In this document: positions 7,061-17,024 of the stretch, piece after piece
How positions within the stretch are numbered: the stretch's first letter is position 1
Layout of the letters: every line of letters starts with the position of its first letter
The notes under the pieces: model-generated
Seen by the model: the letters and a program-made list of their open reading frames with translations, nothing else
Told to the model about the DNA's origin: nothing
Databases searched by the model: none
Translations under genes and position numbers: made by a program
DNA from: Bacillus sp. ISL-18
Lineage (GTDB): Bacteria; Bacillota; Bacilli; Bacillales; Cytobacillaceae
Direction: 5' to 3'
Length of the DNA stretch: 64,000 nucleotides
Assembly (NCBI RefSeq): GCF_018613415.1
Contig: NZ_JAGGQG010000002.1
Span: 186,001-250,000 of the forward strand

Positions 7061-9658
7061 GTGGATTTAAACCGAATGACGGAACGCTTACAAACAGGCA
7101 TCATGGAGGCGCAAAGTTTAGCTATCAAAGAAAATCATCAAGAAATTGATGAACTGCATCTGTTTCTTTCGCTAATGGATCAGGATGACAGTCTAATCGC
7201 ATCTATATTCGAAAAAGCCGGCTTAACGGCTGAAAAGGTAAAAAAATCATTATTGGGAGAATTGGCAAAAAAACCGCAGGTAACTGGGAGCGGTGTTGAA
7301 CAGGGTAAGCTTTATGTTACTGCAAAACTCCAAAAGTTACTGGTAAGTGCGGAAGAGTTTGCGGCTAAATTTTCGGATGAATACATTTCAGTTGAACACA
7401 TCTTGTTGGCTGCTGTTTATGCAAATGATTCACATATGAAAAAAATCATTCAAATATACGGTCTAACACCGGAAATGATTTTAAAAGCAATAAAGGAAAT
7501 AAGGGGGAACCAAAGAGTGACATCACAAAATCCGGAAGCAGGATATGATGCTCTTAAAAAGTATGGACGGGACCTTGTAGCCGAAGCAACAAGCGGTAAA
7601 ATTGATCCAGTCATCGGCAGAGACGCTGAAATTCGTAATGTGATACGAATTTTATCACGTAAAACAAAGAATAATCCTGTCTTAATCGGTGAACCAGGGG
7701 TTGGGAAAACAGCAATTGTTGAGGGAATTGCTCAGAGAATTGTGAGAAAAGATGTTCCAGAAGGTCTTAAAGATAAAACGATTTTTTCATTAGATATGAG
7801 TGCATTAATTGCTGGAGCAAAATTCCGGGGTGAATTTGAGGAACGGCTTAAAGCGGTCTTAAATGAAATTAAGAAAAGTGAAGGACGTATTCTACTTTTT
7901 ATCGATGAAATCCATACCATTGTCGGTGCAGGTAAAACGGAAGGGGCGATGGATGCTGGAAATATGTTGAAACCGATGCTTGCTAGAGGGGAACTGCATT
8001 GTATTGGAGCAACTACACTTGATGAGCATCGGAAGTATATTGAGAAGGATCCCGCGCTTGAACGGCGTTTTCAACAAGTACTGGTTCAAGAACCAAATGT
8101 AGAAGATACCATCTCGATATTAAGGGGACTAAAGGAACGCTTTGAGGTCCATCACGGGGTCAAGATTCACGATCATGCCTTAGTGGCAGCGGCCACATTG
8201 TCAGACCGCTATATAACAGATCGCTTTTTACCAGATAAGGCAATCGACCTTGTCGATGAAGCCTGTGCCATGATTCGTACGGAAATTGATTCTATGCCAA
8301 CAGAACTGGATGAAGTGACACGCAGGGTTATGCAGTTGGAAATTGAAGAGGCTGCACTTCGGAAAGAAAATGATGAAGGTAGTAAATTAAGACTCGAATC
8401 CTTATTAAAGGAACTAGCAGATTTAAAAGAACAAGCGAATACGATGAAGGCAAAATGGATGCAGGAGAAACAAAGTATTCAAAAAGTACAGGAGAAAAGG
8501 GAGCAGCTTGAAAAACTCCGCCGTGAACTCCAGCAATCAGAAGATCGTTATGATTTAAATCGAGCGGCTGAATTAAGGCATGGACAAATTCCTTTAGCGG
8601 AAAAAGAACTTAAAGATTTGGAGGAAAAAGCTGCTACAGATGAACGGCTTCTTCGAGAAGAAGTGACTGGAGAAGAGATATCCAATATCGTGTCTAGATG
8701 GACAGGCATACCACTTTCTAAACTAGTAGAAGGAGAAAGAGAAAAGCTGCTTAAATTAGAATCAATCCTTCATGAACGAGTGATTGGTCAGAATGAAGCG
8801 GTTACTCTAGTAACGGATGCCGTCCTAAGAGCAAGAGCTGGTATTAAGGACCCCAATCGTCCAATTGGATCATTTTTATTTTTAGGACCAACCGGCGTGG
8901 GGAAGACAGAATTAGCAAAGGCACTGGCGGAGTCCTTATTTGACAGTGAAGAGCATATGATAAGGATAGATATGTCTGAATACATGGAAAAGCATGCAGT
9001 TTCACGTTTAATTGGGGCGCCTCCGGGATATGTAGGATATGAAGAAGGAGGCCAGTTGACTGAAGCGATTAGAAGAAGGCCATACTCGGTTATTCTTATG
9101 GATGAAATTGAAAAAGCCCATCCGGAAGTTTTTAATATTCTCCTTCAGGCTCTTGATGACGGACGAATTACAGATTCGCAAGGCCGAGTGGTCGATTTTA
9201 AAAACACCGTCATTATTATGACTTCCAATATTGGGTCTCCCTACCTGCTTGATCGAAGTGAAAGTGAGATTGAAATTTCGGATGAAACGAGAGCGAAGGT
9301 CATGAGTAAGTTAAGGTCTCATTTCCGGCCGGAATTCTTAAATCGAATAGATGAGACGATTCTCTTTAAACCTTTATCATTAGAGGAGATAAAGAATATT
9401 GTCAGTAAAATGCTGAACGATTTGCAAAATCGATTAAAGCAGCAGCAAATTAATATTACGATCAGTGAAGATGCGAAGGAGTTTATAGCAGTAAATGGCT
9501 TCGATCCTATTTATGGGGCGAGACCTTTAAAGCGCTATATTCAAAGGAATATTGAAACAAAGCTGGCTCGTGAAATCATTGCCGGCAGGGTACACGAGCA
9601 GTCAACCGTAGGAATAACCGTCCAAGATGGTGATGTATTAATTAACGTGCAAAAATAG
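7061..9658 (+). CDS. clpB: ATP-dependent disaggregase ClpB
   Basis: Hexameric AAA+ chaperone that, with DnaK, pulls polypeptides out of aggregates. Order: double Clp N-repeat (about 1-150), first AAA+ module with Walker A GEPGVGKT at 210-217, a long coiled-coil middle domain (about 410-530) that distinguishes ClpB from ClpC/ClpA, second AAA+ with GPTGVGKT at 609-616, and the C-terminal D2-small domain. No IGF/LGF ClpP-binding loop was seen. The GTG start follows AAAGGAG within the end of the CtsR operator. 865 residues is full length. Confidence 0.97.
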   Translation: MDLNRMTERLQTGIMEAQSLAIKENHQEIDELHLFLSLMDQDDSLIASIFEKAGLTAEKVKKSLLGELAKKPQVTGSGVEQGKLYVTAKLQKLLVSAEEFAAKFSDEYISVEHILLAAVYANDSHMKKIIQIYGLTPEMILKAIKEIRGNQRVTSQNPEAGYDALKKYGRDLVAEATSGKIDPVIGRDAEIRNVIRILSRKTKNNPVLIGEPGVGKTAIVEGIAQRIVRKDVPEGLKDKTIFSLDMSALIAGAKFRGEFEERLKAVLNEIKKSEGRILLFIDEIHTIVGAGKTEGAMDAGNMLKPMLARGELHCIGATTLDEHRKYIEKDPALERRFQQVLVQEPNVEDTISILRGLKERFEVHHGVKIHDHALVAAATLSDRYITDRFLPDKAIDLVDEACAMIRTEIDSMPTELDEVTRRVMQLEIEEAALRKENDEGSKLRLESLLKELADLKEQANTMKAKWMQEKQSIQKVQEKREQLEKLRRELQQSEDRYDLNRAAELRHGQIPLAEKELKDLEEKAATDERLLREEVTGEEISNIVSRWTGIPLSKLVEGEREKLLKLESILHERVIGQNEAVTLVTDAVLRARAGIKDPNRPIGSFLFLGPTGVGKTELAKALAESLFDSEEHMIRIDMSEYMEKHAVSRLIGAPPGYVGYEEGGQLTEAIRRRPYSVILMDEIEKAHPEVFNILLQALDDGRITDSQGRVVDFKNTVIIMTSNIGSPYLLDRSESEIEISDETRAKVMSKLRSHFRPEFLNRIDETILFKPLSLEEIKNIVSKMLNDLQNRLKQQQINITISEDAKEFIAVNGFDPIYGARPLKRYIQRNIETKLAREIIAGRVHEQSTVGITVQDGDVLINVQK

Positions 9659-9670
9659 TAGTCCAAACAG

Positions 9671-9707
9671 AAAAAAGGTCATCCAGTTAGCGTGGAAGAC
9701 CTTTTTC
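9671..9707 (+). terminator. clpB terminator
   Basis: AAAAAGGTC-A-TCCA/TGGA-A-GACCTTTTT hairpin with a T run. Confidence 0.85.
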
Positions 9708-9740
9708 TCTAGATAAAATAATATAAAAATGCTTAGAAAA

Positions 9741-9786
9741 TTGTCCAGCTTCAAGTACTTCGCTAAACAGGCGCTTACGCTTTTCG
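9741..9786. repeat. Dispersed intergenic repeat, copy 1
   Basis: Begins AATTGTCCAGCTTCA and ends CGCTAAACAGGCGCTTACG plus CTTTTCG. Shares its right part with 22812-22871 and its left part with 43204-43230; all three copies lie between convergent genes. Confidence 0.6.
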
Positions 9787-9787
9787 T

Positions 9788-9973
9788 TTAATGCTTTTCA
9801 ACAGGTTCATTTGGAATCACTGCAGCAGCAATAAGAATTAATATGGTTACCCCTACAGCAACAATTGAACCTTGAGCAAAATTATATTCTGCGCCGGCTG
9901 TCATGGAACTAACAACATATGTAAGCATTTGCACTAAAAGGAAAGACCAGAAAAAAGTCCAAAATATACGCAC
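9788..9973 (-). CDS. yjzD: YjzD family (DUF2929) membrane protein
   Basis: A 61-residue protein with two hydrophobic helices (about 3-25 and 36-54) and the family start MRIFWTFFWSFLLVQMLTYVV. Function unknown. Placed between clpB and yjaU as yjzD is placed after yjzC in B. subtilis, though convergent with clpB here. Confidence 0.88.
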   Translation of the reverse strand: MRIFWTFFWSFLLVQMLTYVVSSMTAGAEYNFAQGSIVAVGVTILILIAAAVIPNEPVEKH

Positions 9974-10156
9974 TCAGTTTCACCTCTTACTTATTTTACA
10001 TTAATTTAAATACTACCATACAATGAAGAAAAAATATATAAAAAAACAATTTTCTGATTTATGTTCCCAAGTTCGTTTAAAATGGGCAAACTCCCTTTCA
10101 ACTATTGTGAAACGGCATACAATACCATGAGGAAATATGTAAAAGGAGATTTAGCG

Positions 10157-10879
10157 ATGGAGAATCGTAATTTTCAGATGGATACCCAATGGAATATCAT
10201 TCATTACCCCGAAAAGCCTAAAGGATTTGGGATCTTAATAATTGGAGATGAAAGGCATTTTGTTGATGAGAGCAAGTGCTTTTGGACGCAAAACGAAGGA
10301 AAGCTGGCGATTATCAATGAATTAAAAGATGCCGGGTACACCATTTTTTCCTCAAATCTTTATGGGCGTAACTGGGGTAGCGAAGATGCTGTCGAACTTG
10401 CTCAAAGGTTATATCAGCATGTCATTAGAAGTGAAATCCTTAATAATAAAATTCATATTTTGGCAGAAGGGATGGGTGCATTAGCAGCCATAAAACTTTT
10501 GGAAAAAATGAAGGGATCGATTCGATCATTAGTGCTGCTTAATCCCATTCTTTCATTGAAAAATCATCTTGAACAAGAAAAAGAGCACAAGTTCTTTTAC
10601 AAAAAATTAATGAGGGAATTAACGGCTGCACATCAAACCGACCAATCTACTCTTGAAAATGAAATATTTAAGATGGATGAAGTGGTTAATCTTGATTATG
10701 AATGTCCAATCACGATTATCCAAGTGTTGTCAGGTGGGAAAGCGTACACCCAATCAAAGCTTTATCAAAAAGTTATTAATACCCCTAAAATAAACCCAAT
10801 CTTTATCCTTCCTGAAAAAAAACCTCAGCTTGGAACCATGTTAATCAAGTTTTTTAACAGTCATGAAAAAGTACTTTAA
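10157..10879 (+). CDS. yjaU: YjaU-like alpha/beta hydrolase
   Basis: A 240-residue protein with an alpha/beta-hydrolase layout; the segment IHILAEGMGALAAIKLL (near residue 125) occupies the nucleophile elbow, but reads E-G-M-G where a G-x-S-x-G would be expected, so the catalytic serine seems missing and the protein may not be an active hydrolase. The start at 10157 is chosen because AAAAGGAG is eight bases upstream; the frame is open for 32 codons before it. Named by synteny with yjaU before yjaV. Confidence 0.7.
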   Translation: MENRNFQMDTQWNIIHYPEKPKGFGILIIGDERHFVDESKCFWTQNEGKLAIINELKDAGYTIFSSNLYGRNWGSEDAVELAQRLYQHVIRSEILNNKIHILAEGMGALAAIKLLEKMKGSIRSLVLLNPILSLKNHLEQEKEHKFFYKKLMRELTAAHQTDQSTLENEIFKMDEVVNLDYECPITIIQVLSGGKAYTQSKLYQKVINTPKINPIFILPEKKPQLGTMLIKFFNSHEKVL

Positions 10880-10886
10880 TGATAAC

Positions 10887-10951
10887 CCTCCCCAAAATGA
10901 AATAATTCCTAGTAAAATCGCATAGGATTCATTAAAGTTATTTTGGGGAGG
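10887..10951 (+). promoter_or_regulatory. Inverted repeat hiding the yjaV ribosome site
   Basis: CCTCCCCAAAAT (10887-10898) is the exact complement of ATTTTGGGGAGG (10940-10951). The second arm contains GGGGAGG, the Shine-Dalgarno eight bases before the yjaV ATG. With inner CCTA/TAGG pairing it would close the ribosome site. There is no T run, so it is not a terminator on the + strand. Confidence 0.55.
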
Positions 10952-10959
10952 AAGAGGTA

Positions 10960-11781
10960 ATGGACAAGGCCATGATTTTTGGCATTTATGATTTTGTTAG
11001 TTTTCAAATGGGGCGTGCCCTCTTAAATATGGGGTTAGAGGTTATTGGAATTCATATCGATGAAAACAACCATACTCCCTACCTGGAGGAGAAAAGGCTG
11101 GAGGTGGGCAGGAATGCAAACTTTAGAGAGATTCTGCTATCAGAATTGGATACATGCAGAGAAGTTGACACCACTAAAACAACGTTAATCCTTTCACTTT
11201 ATGATCTATATATGTTGAGTGATGAGACCATTTTTCAAAAACAAACGGTTACTAAATTACAACAATTTATTGAAGGGAATAAAAGTCTGACAGATATCGT
11301 ATTCCTTCTACCAATCCAATTATTAGTACCTGATGGGGCAAATAGCCTGCGGACTGTAATCAATGAAGCCATTGCCTGGGGGAAAAATAATCAATTTTAT
11401 TATTTACCGGCCATTTATGGTCCTTGGCAGCCATCCACCTATACATTCCAACAGGCCCTCCTTGCAAACATGGATAGCAGCGAAATCAGGGTAAATAAAC
11501 GTGAATGGACCGGAGATATCCTATATGTGGATGATGCAGTAGAGGCTATTCTGGTTTCGAATGAAAATTTAACGGTTGAGGATAACAGGCACTTTTTGAT
11601 TGAAAGCGGCCTAGAGAATTATTGGGTTCAGTGTGCAGCACAACTGAAACTAGAAACGAAAGAAATTTATCCCGAAAAATTAGATATAGATCAAACAATC
11701 AGTCGAGTGACAGTAAAAAAGGTAACTCCATTCAGCGAGTCATTTGAAAAACAAATAGAAATGACGAGGCGTTTAATCTAA
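10960..11781 (+). CDS. yjaV: YjaV-like NAD-dependent epimerase-type protein
   Basis: A 273-residue protein of extended short-chain dehydrogenase character: a Rossmann-like start (AMIFGIYDFVSFQMGRALLNMG), and the segment YLPAIYGPWQPSTYTFQQALL plus GDILYVDDAVEAIL typical of nucleotide-sugar epimerases. The usual GxxGxxG is degenerate (GIYDFVS) and a Y-x3-K pair is not obvious, so activity is uncertain. In B. subtilis med follows; here there is only 214 bp before comZ and no med gene. Confidence 0.72.
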   Translation: MDKAMIFGIYDFVSFQMGRALLNMGLEVIGIHIDENNHTPYLEEKRLEVGRNANFREILLSELDTCREVDTTKTTLILSLYDLYMLSDETIFQKQTVTKLQQFIEGNKSLTDIVFLLPIQLLVPDGANSLRTVINEAIAWGKNNQFYYLPAIYGPWQPSTYTFQQALLANMDSSEIRVNKREWTGDILYVDDAVEAILVSNENLTVEDNRHFLIESGLENYWVQCAAQLKLETKEIYPEKLDIDQTISRVTVKKVTPFSESFEKQIEMTRRLI

Positions 11782-11995
11782 ATGTATGAAATTGGTGAAT
11801 TTTAAACCATATTTCCTAACTAGGGGATGGAGGACTTTTCAATTAGTTAATCAAGGGTTAAAATAAAAAGAAAAAAACGTTTTTTCCATTTGGAGTGGTT
11901 GCAGCACATATGTCCAATACTAAATAGGAAGGTGTTTAACCACTCGAAGAAAATGGGAGAATAGCCTAATTAATTTTATAAAAGGAGTACATAAC

Positions 11996-12196
11996 GTGAA
12001 CAATCAAGACAATACACTACAATTTATGCAGATTGCAATGAAACACTTACCGGAGGCAAAAGAGCAATTAGACCAAGCAGGGGTTGAACTAACGATGGAT
12101 CTTATTCAGCCCTTTATGAATTTATTTACTAAAGTGATGCAGGAAGCCTATGAACTTGGTAAAGAAGATGCTCTTAAGGAAAGTCTAAAAAAATAA
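11996..12196 (+). CDS. comZ: Competence protein ComZ
   Basis: A 66-residue protein with the ComZ signature (LQFMQIAMKHLPEAKEQLDQAG, IQPFMNLFTKVMQEAYELGKED). In B. subtilis ComZ, co-transcribed with Med, lowers comG expression. GTG start after AAAAGGAG. The usual partner gene med is missing upstream. Confidence 0.93.
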   Translation: MNNQDNTLQFMQIAMKHLPEAKEQLDQAGVELTMDLIQPFMNLFTKVMQEAYELGKEDALKESLKK

Positions 12197-12228
12197 GCTG
12201 CCAGTTATTGGCAGCTTATTTTTTTTTC
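12193..12228. terminator. Bidirectional terminator after comZ
   Basis: AAATAAGCTGCCA/TGGCAGCTTATTT hairpin with T runs on both strands; begins inside the comZ stop codon and also serves the convergent gene. Confidence 0.9.
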
Positions 12229-12491
12229 CATAATTGTTCGATATATGGGTAAACTTTACTAAATAATGGCTTCATCCCACGGACGGAATCAAGAAGTGTA
12301 TCAATATTCATCATAAGTTCCTCATAATTAATGGCAGACTGGTTTTGCTTTGGTTCTAGATGGTGCCGAGATTCTTGCCCATCACTGTCTCTCCTAGGAC
12401 CAAACATTAAACTTGTAAAACGGTCTGCCTTTGATTGTTCTTCCCTTTCTTCTTGTTTTTTGGAGCCTTGCTCCACATCAAAATTTGCCAT
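12216..12491 (-). CDS. Small hypothetical protein in the yjzB position
   Basis: A 91-residue protein: charged, probably disordered first half (about 1-50), then a helical end (MMNIDTLLDSVRGMKPLFSKVYPYIEQLWKKK) resembling several small Bacillus proteins of unknown function. B. subtilis yjzB has this place and orientation between comZ and fabH. GGGGAGG lies before the ATG. Confidence 0.7.
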   Translation of the reverse strand: MANFDVEQGSKKQEEREEQSKADRFTSLMFGPRRDSDGQESRHHLEPKQNQSAINYEELMMNIDTLLDSVRGMKPLFSKVYPYIEQLWKKK

Positions 12492-12611
12492 CCTGCTTCG
12501 GCCTCCCCTAATAAAAATACCTTTTAATCTAGAATATGTTTCAATAAATAAAAGGTATGTACATTAGCGGATGATAAATAGGATTAAACAGTTGCTTAAA
12601 ATAGGAGGAGT

Positions 12612-12640
12612 TTGATAAAATTAGTACCAAGTCATAATAA
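12612..12640 (+). promoter_or_regulatory. fabH-fabF promoter with FapR site
   Basis: TTGATA (12612) and TAATAA (12635) with 17-bp spacing. The spacer holds ATTAGTACCAAGTCATAAT (12620-12638), which matches the perfect FapR palindrome before fabI at 17 of 19 positions. FapR, released by malonyl-CoA, would block polymerase here. Confidence 0.8.
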
Positions 12641-12696
12641 TTGATATTAATCCAAGAAATAGATAAGATCTTACCTAGATTAAAGGAGATGGAATA

Positions 12697-13629
12697 ATGA
12701 GAGCTGGTATTGTGGGAATGGGCAGATACTTACCGGAAAAAATACTCACTAATCATGATTTAGAAAAAATGATGGATACCTCTGATGAATGGATTAAAAC
12801 CATGACAGGGATTGAAGAAAGAAGAATTGCTGCGGATGATGAAAATACGTCCGACATGGCATTTGCTGCCGCGCAAAAAGCAATCGAAAATGCTGGTATT
12901 ACAGCAGCAGATATTGATTTAATATTAGTTGCCACTGTGACACCGGATTCTCCCTTTCCATCGGTATCCTGCCGAATTCAGGAAAGATTAGGAGCCAAAA
13001 AAGCTGCAGCAATGGATGTAAGTGCCGCTTGTGCTGGATTTATGTATGGGATTGTAACGGCCAAACAATTTATTGAGTCACAAGTCTACAAATACGTACT
13101 AGTTGTTGGTGTTGAAAAACTTTCAAAAATAACAGACTGGAATGATCGAAATACGGCTGTATTATTTGGCGATGGTGCCGGTGCTGCCATTATTGGACCC
13201 GTATCTGAAAATCGTGGAATTTTATCTTTTGAATTAGGGGCTGACGGGACCGGAGCAAAACACTTATACCAAGATGAATACATTATCATGAATGGGCGCG
13301 AGGTCTTTAAATTTGCCGTTAGACAAATGGGAGAAAGCTGTATAAATGTACTCGAAAAAGCCGGGTTAACAAAAGATGATGTCGATTTCTTAATCCCGCA
13401 TCAGGCCAATATCCGAATTATGGAAGCCTCGAGACAGAGATTGGAATTACCAATCGAAAAGATGTCTAAGACGGTTAATAAATATGGTAATACTTCAGCT
13501 GCATCGATTCCGATTTCACTGATAGAGGACGTCGAGGCTGGCAGAATTAAAGAGGATGACTTAATTGTAATGGTTGGTTTTGGCGGAGGCTTAACCTGGG
13601 GCGCCATTGCGATGCGCTGGGGAAAATAA
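12697..13629 (+). CDS. fabH: Beta-ketoacyl-ACP synthase III FabH
   Basis: Starts fatty acid synthesis by condensing acyl-CoA (branched starters in Bacillus) with malonyl-ACP. Catalytic triad C112 (SAACAGF), H235 (HQANIR) and N265 (YGNTSA) all present; 310 residues is normal. Start after AAAGGAG. First gene of a two-gene operon with fabF (49-bp gap), under FapR control. Corresponds to fabHA by position. Confidence 0.97.
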   Translation: MRAGIVGMGRYLPEKILTNHDLEKMMDTSDEWIKTMTGIEERRIAADDENTSDMAFAAAQKAIENAGITAADIDLILVATVTPDSPFPSVSCRIQERLGAKKAAAMDVSAACAGFMYGIVTAKQFIESQVYKYVLVVGVEKLSKITDWNDRNTAVLFGDGAGAAIIGPVSENRGILSFELGADGTGAKHLYQDEYIIMNGREVFKFAVRQMGESCINVLEKAGLTKDDVDFLIPHQANIRIMEASRQRLELPIEKMSKTVNKYGNTSAASIPISLIEDVEAGRIKEDDLIVMVGFGGGLTWGAIAMRWGK

Positions 13630-13678
13630 TTGTCGTTTAATTTTTTAGGATAAATAGAATGGAAAAGGAGATGTTTAA

Positions 13679-14917
13679 ATGGAAAAGCGCAGGGTCGTAG
13701 TAACAGGAGTCGGAGCAGTTACACCGCTTGGAAACGATGTTGAGACCACATGGAAAGGGATCCTCGAAGGAAAGTCCGGAGTTGGGCCAATGACAAGGGT
13801 GAATGCCGACGAATATCCGGCAAAAGTTGCTGCAGAGGTAAAAGACTTTAATCCAGAAGCTTTTATTGATAAAAAGGACGCACGGAAGATGGACCGTTTT
13901 ACACAATTTGCAGTTGCTGCTGCCCTAATGGCGGTACAGGATGCCAATTTAACAATTAATGAAGAAAATTCTCATAGAGTGGGCGTTTGGATTGGCTCAG
14001 GTATTGGCGGGATGGAAACGTTTGAACAGCAATTTGAGATCTTCCAAAAAAGAGGTTATAAACGTGTTAGTCCTTTCTTTGTTCCCATGCTGATTCCGGA
14101 CATGGCCACAGGTCAAGTTTCGATTATACTTGGTGCCAGAGGCTTCAATTCATGTACAGTAACAGCTTGTGCTACTGGAACTAACTCCATTGGTGATGCC
14201 TTTAAAGTCATCCAGCGTGGTGATGCTGACGCAATGGTAACAGGGGGAGCAGAAGCACCAATCACAAAAATGTCAGTAGCAGGATTTTGTGCTAACACTG
14301 CATTATCCACCAACCCAGATCCAAATACTGCCAGTCGGCCGTTTGATAAAAACCGCGATGGATTTGTCATTGGTGAAGGTGCCGGCATTGTGGTATTGGA
14401 GGAATTAGAGCATGCACTAGCTCGTGGGGCAAAAATTTATGCAGAGATCGTCGGATACGGAGCAACAGGTGATGCCTACCACATTACAGCTCCTGCCCCA
14501 GGTGGTGAAGGCGGTGCCCGAGCCATGAAGATGGCGATTAATGATAGTGGTTTAGCTCCTGAAGAGATTGATTATCTCAATGCCCATGGCACAAGCACGG
14601 AATATAATGATAAATATGAAACGCTTGCAGTGAAAGAGGTATTTGGTGATCACGCCTCTCACTTACCTATGAGTTCGACTAAATCCATGACAGGCCATCT
14701 TCTTGGTGCTGCAGGTGGGGTAGAAGCAATCTTTTCAGTATTAGCAATTAGAGATAGCATTTTGCCGCCAACGATTAATTATGAAACACCAGACCCTGAG
14801 TGTGATTTAGATTATGTAGTAAATTCGGCACGCACGAAAGAAATCAAGGCAGCTATGAGCAATTCTCTTGGCTTTGGTGGTCACAACGCAACCATTGTCT
14901 TTAAAAAATATGAATAA
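13679..14917 (+). CDS. fabF: Beta-ketoacyl-ACP synthase II FabF
   Basis: Elongates acyl-ACP by decarboxylative condensation with malonyl-ACP in the cytoplasm. Active-site C164 (TACATGT), H303 (NAHGTST) and H340 (TGHLLGAAG) are present; 412 residues is full length. AAAAGGAG precedes the ATG. Co-transcribed with fabH and followed by a strong terminator. Confidence 0.97.
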   Translation: MEKRRVVVTGVGAVTPLGNDVETTWKGILEGKSGVGPMTRVNADEYPAKVAAEVKDFNPEAFIDKKDARKMDRFTQFAVAAALMAVQDANLTINEENSHRVGVWIGSGIGGMETFEQQFEIFQKRGYKRVSPFFVPMLIPDMATGQVSIILGARGFNSCTVTACATGTNSIGDAFKVIQRGDADAMVTGGAEAPITKMSVAGFCANTALSTNPDPNTASRPFDKNRDGFVIGEGAGIVVLEELEHALARGAKIYAEIVGYGATGDAYHITAPAPGGEGGARAMKMAINDSGLAPEEIDYLNAHGTSTEYNDKYETLAVKEVFGDHASHLPMSSTKSMTGHLLGAAGGVEAIFSVLAIRDSILPPTINYETPDPECDLDYVVNSARTKEIKAAMSNSLGFGGHNATIVFKKYE

Positions 14918-14960
14918 AAACAAGAAGGGCCAAACGTTATGTTTGGCCCTTCTTGTTTTT
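14916..14960 (+). terminator. fabHF terminator
   Basis: Twenty-base perfect arms (AAAAACAAGAAGGGCCAAAC and complement) around GTTAT, ending in Ts; starts within the fabF stop. Confidence 0.95.
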
Positions 14961-15049
14961 TAGAAGATGAACCCCAGAATGCTCGAACGTCTTTCTTCAT
15001 TTTTCATAAAATGACCAGAAGATAGTTACTACGTAAATGGGGTGTAGCA

Positions 15050-15838
15050 ATGGGAATCATTAGGACTGACGAGTGGCTTGAAGAGAACTTTGACAATCCG
15101 TTGAAAATCTGTGAAAGGCTTCTTCCTTATTTCAAAGGACAATCAAAGCGAGAGATCTATCGCGAACTAATGAATTTTGGAATGTATCAGCCGTCTCACT
15201 CAACCTGGAATTATCAACAGATTCTGCGCAAACAGAAAACGTGGGATAAGGTTGGGAAAATTTATGCTAAGTATAAAAGCAGTTGGAATGGTCCGGATAT
15301 CCCCATTTTCCTCTTTCCGATTGCCCAGGCTGGGGGATTTTTTAGAAGGGAGGAGAAAGGGAAAGCAGGGGTAACCTTTCCTGATAAAATGTTTTTATTT
15401 CTATCAAATTACGATGATCCGACAGATGTTGAAGCTCTTTTCGTGCATGAATATCATCATGCCTGCAGAATGCGCTTGTTAGGAAAGAGTGTAGAGGATT
15501 ACACATTACTTGATTCATTAATAATTGAAGGACTAGCGGAATATACTGTATTAAAAAAATGCGGCCGGGAATATTTAGCCGCCTGGTGCACGATGTATAC
15601 AGAAAAAGAGTTGAAAAAATTTTGGGATAGATATCTTAAAAATCAGCTGGGAATAAAGAAAAATGAGAGAAGACATGATGAACTGCTATATGGAGGGGGA
15701 AGGGTTCCAAAACTACTAGGCTATGCAGCAGGCTTTTATCTAATAGAAAAGTATTACAAGAAGAACCAGTATTCAACCAAATCATCTTTTACTACACCTG
15801 CAGAAACCTATCTAAAAGGTACAGATCTATTTTCCTAG
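15050..15838 (+). CDS. yjaZ: YjaZ, DUF2268 putative zinc protease
   Basis: A 262-residue protein with a DUF2268 domain. HEYHH at 133-137 fits the HExxH zinc-binding site, and E in 'IIEGLAEY' downstream fits the third ligand. No signal peptide, so probably cytoplasmic; substrate unknown. Same position as B. subtilis yjaZ between fabF and appD. Confidence 0.88.
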   Translation: MGIIRTDEWLEENFDNPLKICERLLPYFKGQSKREIYRELMNFGMYQPSHSTWNYQQILRKQKTWDKVGKIYAKYKSSWNGPDIPIFLFPIAQAGGFFRREEKGKAGVTFPDKMFLFLSNYDDPTDVEALFVHEYHHACRMRLLGKSVEDYTLLDSLIIEGLAEYTVLKKCGREYLAAWCTMYTEKELKKFWDRYLKNQLGIKKNERRHDELLYGGGRVPKLLGYAAGFYLIEKYYKKNQYSTKSSFTTPAETYLKGTDLFS

Positions 15839-15980
15839 CAAAACGTTGTTGGAAGTCTTTTTGGTACAAGAATAAAAATCTTTAATCTTACCAATCTATC
15901 TCGCGTTAGTCATAATTTTGTAATAGATGTTTTTAAATACAATAAGGTATAGAAATGATAAACGAGGAGGAAGGTGGATT

Positions 15981-17024
15981 ATGAGCCGAAAAAAATCATT
16001 ATTAAGGGAGGAACCATTGCTCGTAGTGAACAATTTAGAAGCAGCTTTTGAGATTGATGGGAAGGATTATAATGCCGTAGATGATGTTTCATTTGAGGTA
16101 AAACCACGGCAAATCCTAGGAGTTGTCGGAGAGTCAGGCTGCGGTAAATCGGTCATGAGTCTATCAATCATGCAGCTGCTTCCAAAAGGAAGCGGGAAGG
16201 TAATAGCGGGGGAAATGATCTTTGATGGAATTAACCTTGCAAAAATGACGGAATCACAGATTAATAAAATCCGAGGAAAAGATATTTCAATGATATTCCA
16301 GGAACCGATGACATCCTTGAACCCAGTTTTCACCATTGGGTACCAACTACAGGAAGTCTTTTTTAATCACTGGAAGATTACAAAACGAGAGGCTAGGCAA
16401 AAGTCCGTTGCCCTCCTAAAAGGTGTGGGGATCTCTCGTCCGGAAAAAATAGTGGATGAATATCCCCATCAACTATCAGGTGGAATGAGACAAAGAGTCA
16501 TGATTGCTATTGCCATCGCCTGTCAGCCTAAATTACTAATAGCCGATGAGCCCACCACAGCTTTGGACGTGACTGTACAAGCACAAATTCTTGAGCTCCT
16601 AAAAGAAATTCAATCCGTTAATGATATGTCGATTATCCTGATTACACATGATTTAGGTGTAGTTGCGGAAATGTGTGATGAAGTGATGGTCATGTATGCC
16701 GGAAAGATTGTCGAACGAACTGATGTAGATACTTTATTTCATAACCCCAAACATCCTTATACAACGCTGCTATTGGGGGCTATTCCAAAAATGGACGAGC
16801 CAAGAGAACGATTAAGCTCTATTCAAGGAATTGTTCCTTCACTTACAAAAATTCCGGAAACTGGCTGCCGTTTTGCTCAACGATGTCCCCATGCGATGCC
16901 TGAATGCCTGACAATCACCCCTATCCTTAAAAGTATTGACCCAGGGCATGAAGTTGCTTGCCTGCTATTTGAAAAAAGTAGTCCAAGAGAAGGGGGATGG
17001 GATGATGACTACTTCCGTGCCTAG
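15981..17024 (+). CDS. appD: Oligopeptide ABC transporter ATPase AppD
   Basis: ATPase of an Opp-type peptide importer. Walker [10 protein letters not shown]-loop, LSGGMRQR signature, and [11 protein letters not shown]alker B, then the oligopeptide/dipeptide C-terminal extension with a Cys-rich stretch (CRFAQRCPHAMPEC, C-terminal C) common in this subfamily and possibly an Fe-S or metal site. Start at 15981 follows GGAGGAAGGTGG. First of appDFABC, an order distinctive of the App system of B. subtilis. Confidence 0.92.
   Translation: MSRKKSLLREEPLLVVNNLEAAFEIDGKDYNAVDDVSFEVKPRQILGVVGESGCGKSVMSLSIMQLLPKGSGKVIAGEMIFDGINLAKMTESQINKIRGKDISMIFQEPMTSLNPVFTIGYQLQEVFFNHWKITKREARQKSVALLKGVGISRPEKIVDEYPHQLSGGMRQRVMIAIAIACQPKLLIADEPTTALDVTVQAQILELLKEIQSVNDMSIILITHDLGVVAEMCDEVMVMYAGKIVERTDVDTLFHNPKHPYTTLLLGAIPKMDEPRERLSSIQGIVPSLTKIPETGCRFAQRCPHAMPECLTITPILKSIDPGHEVACLLFEKSSPREGGWDDDYFRA

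Noticed and set aside
10157..10879. Active serine hydrolase assignment for YjaU
   Set aside because: The expected nucleophile position reads E-G-M-G without serine, so only the fold-level call was kept.
13637..13947. Minus-strand frames opposite fabF
   Set aside because: Mirror frames of a strongly coding gene with no start signals.
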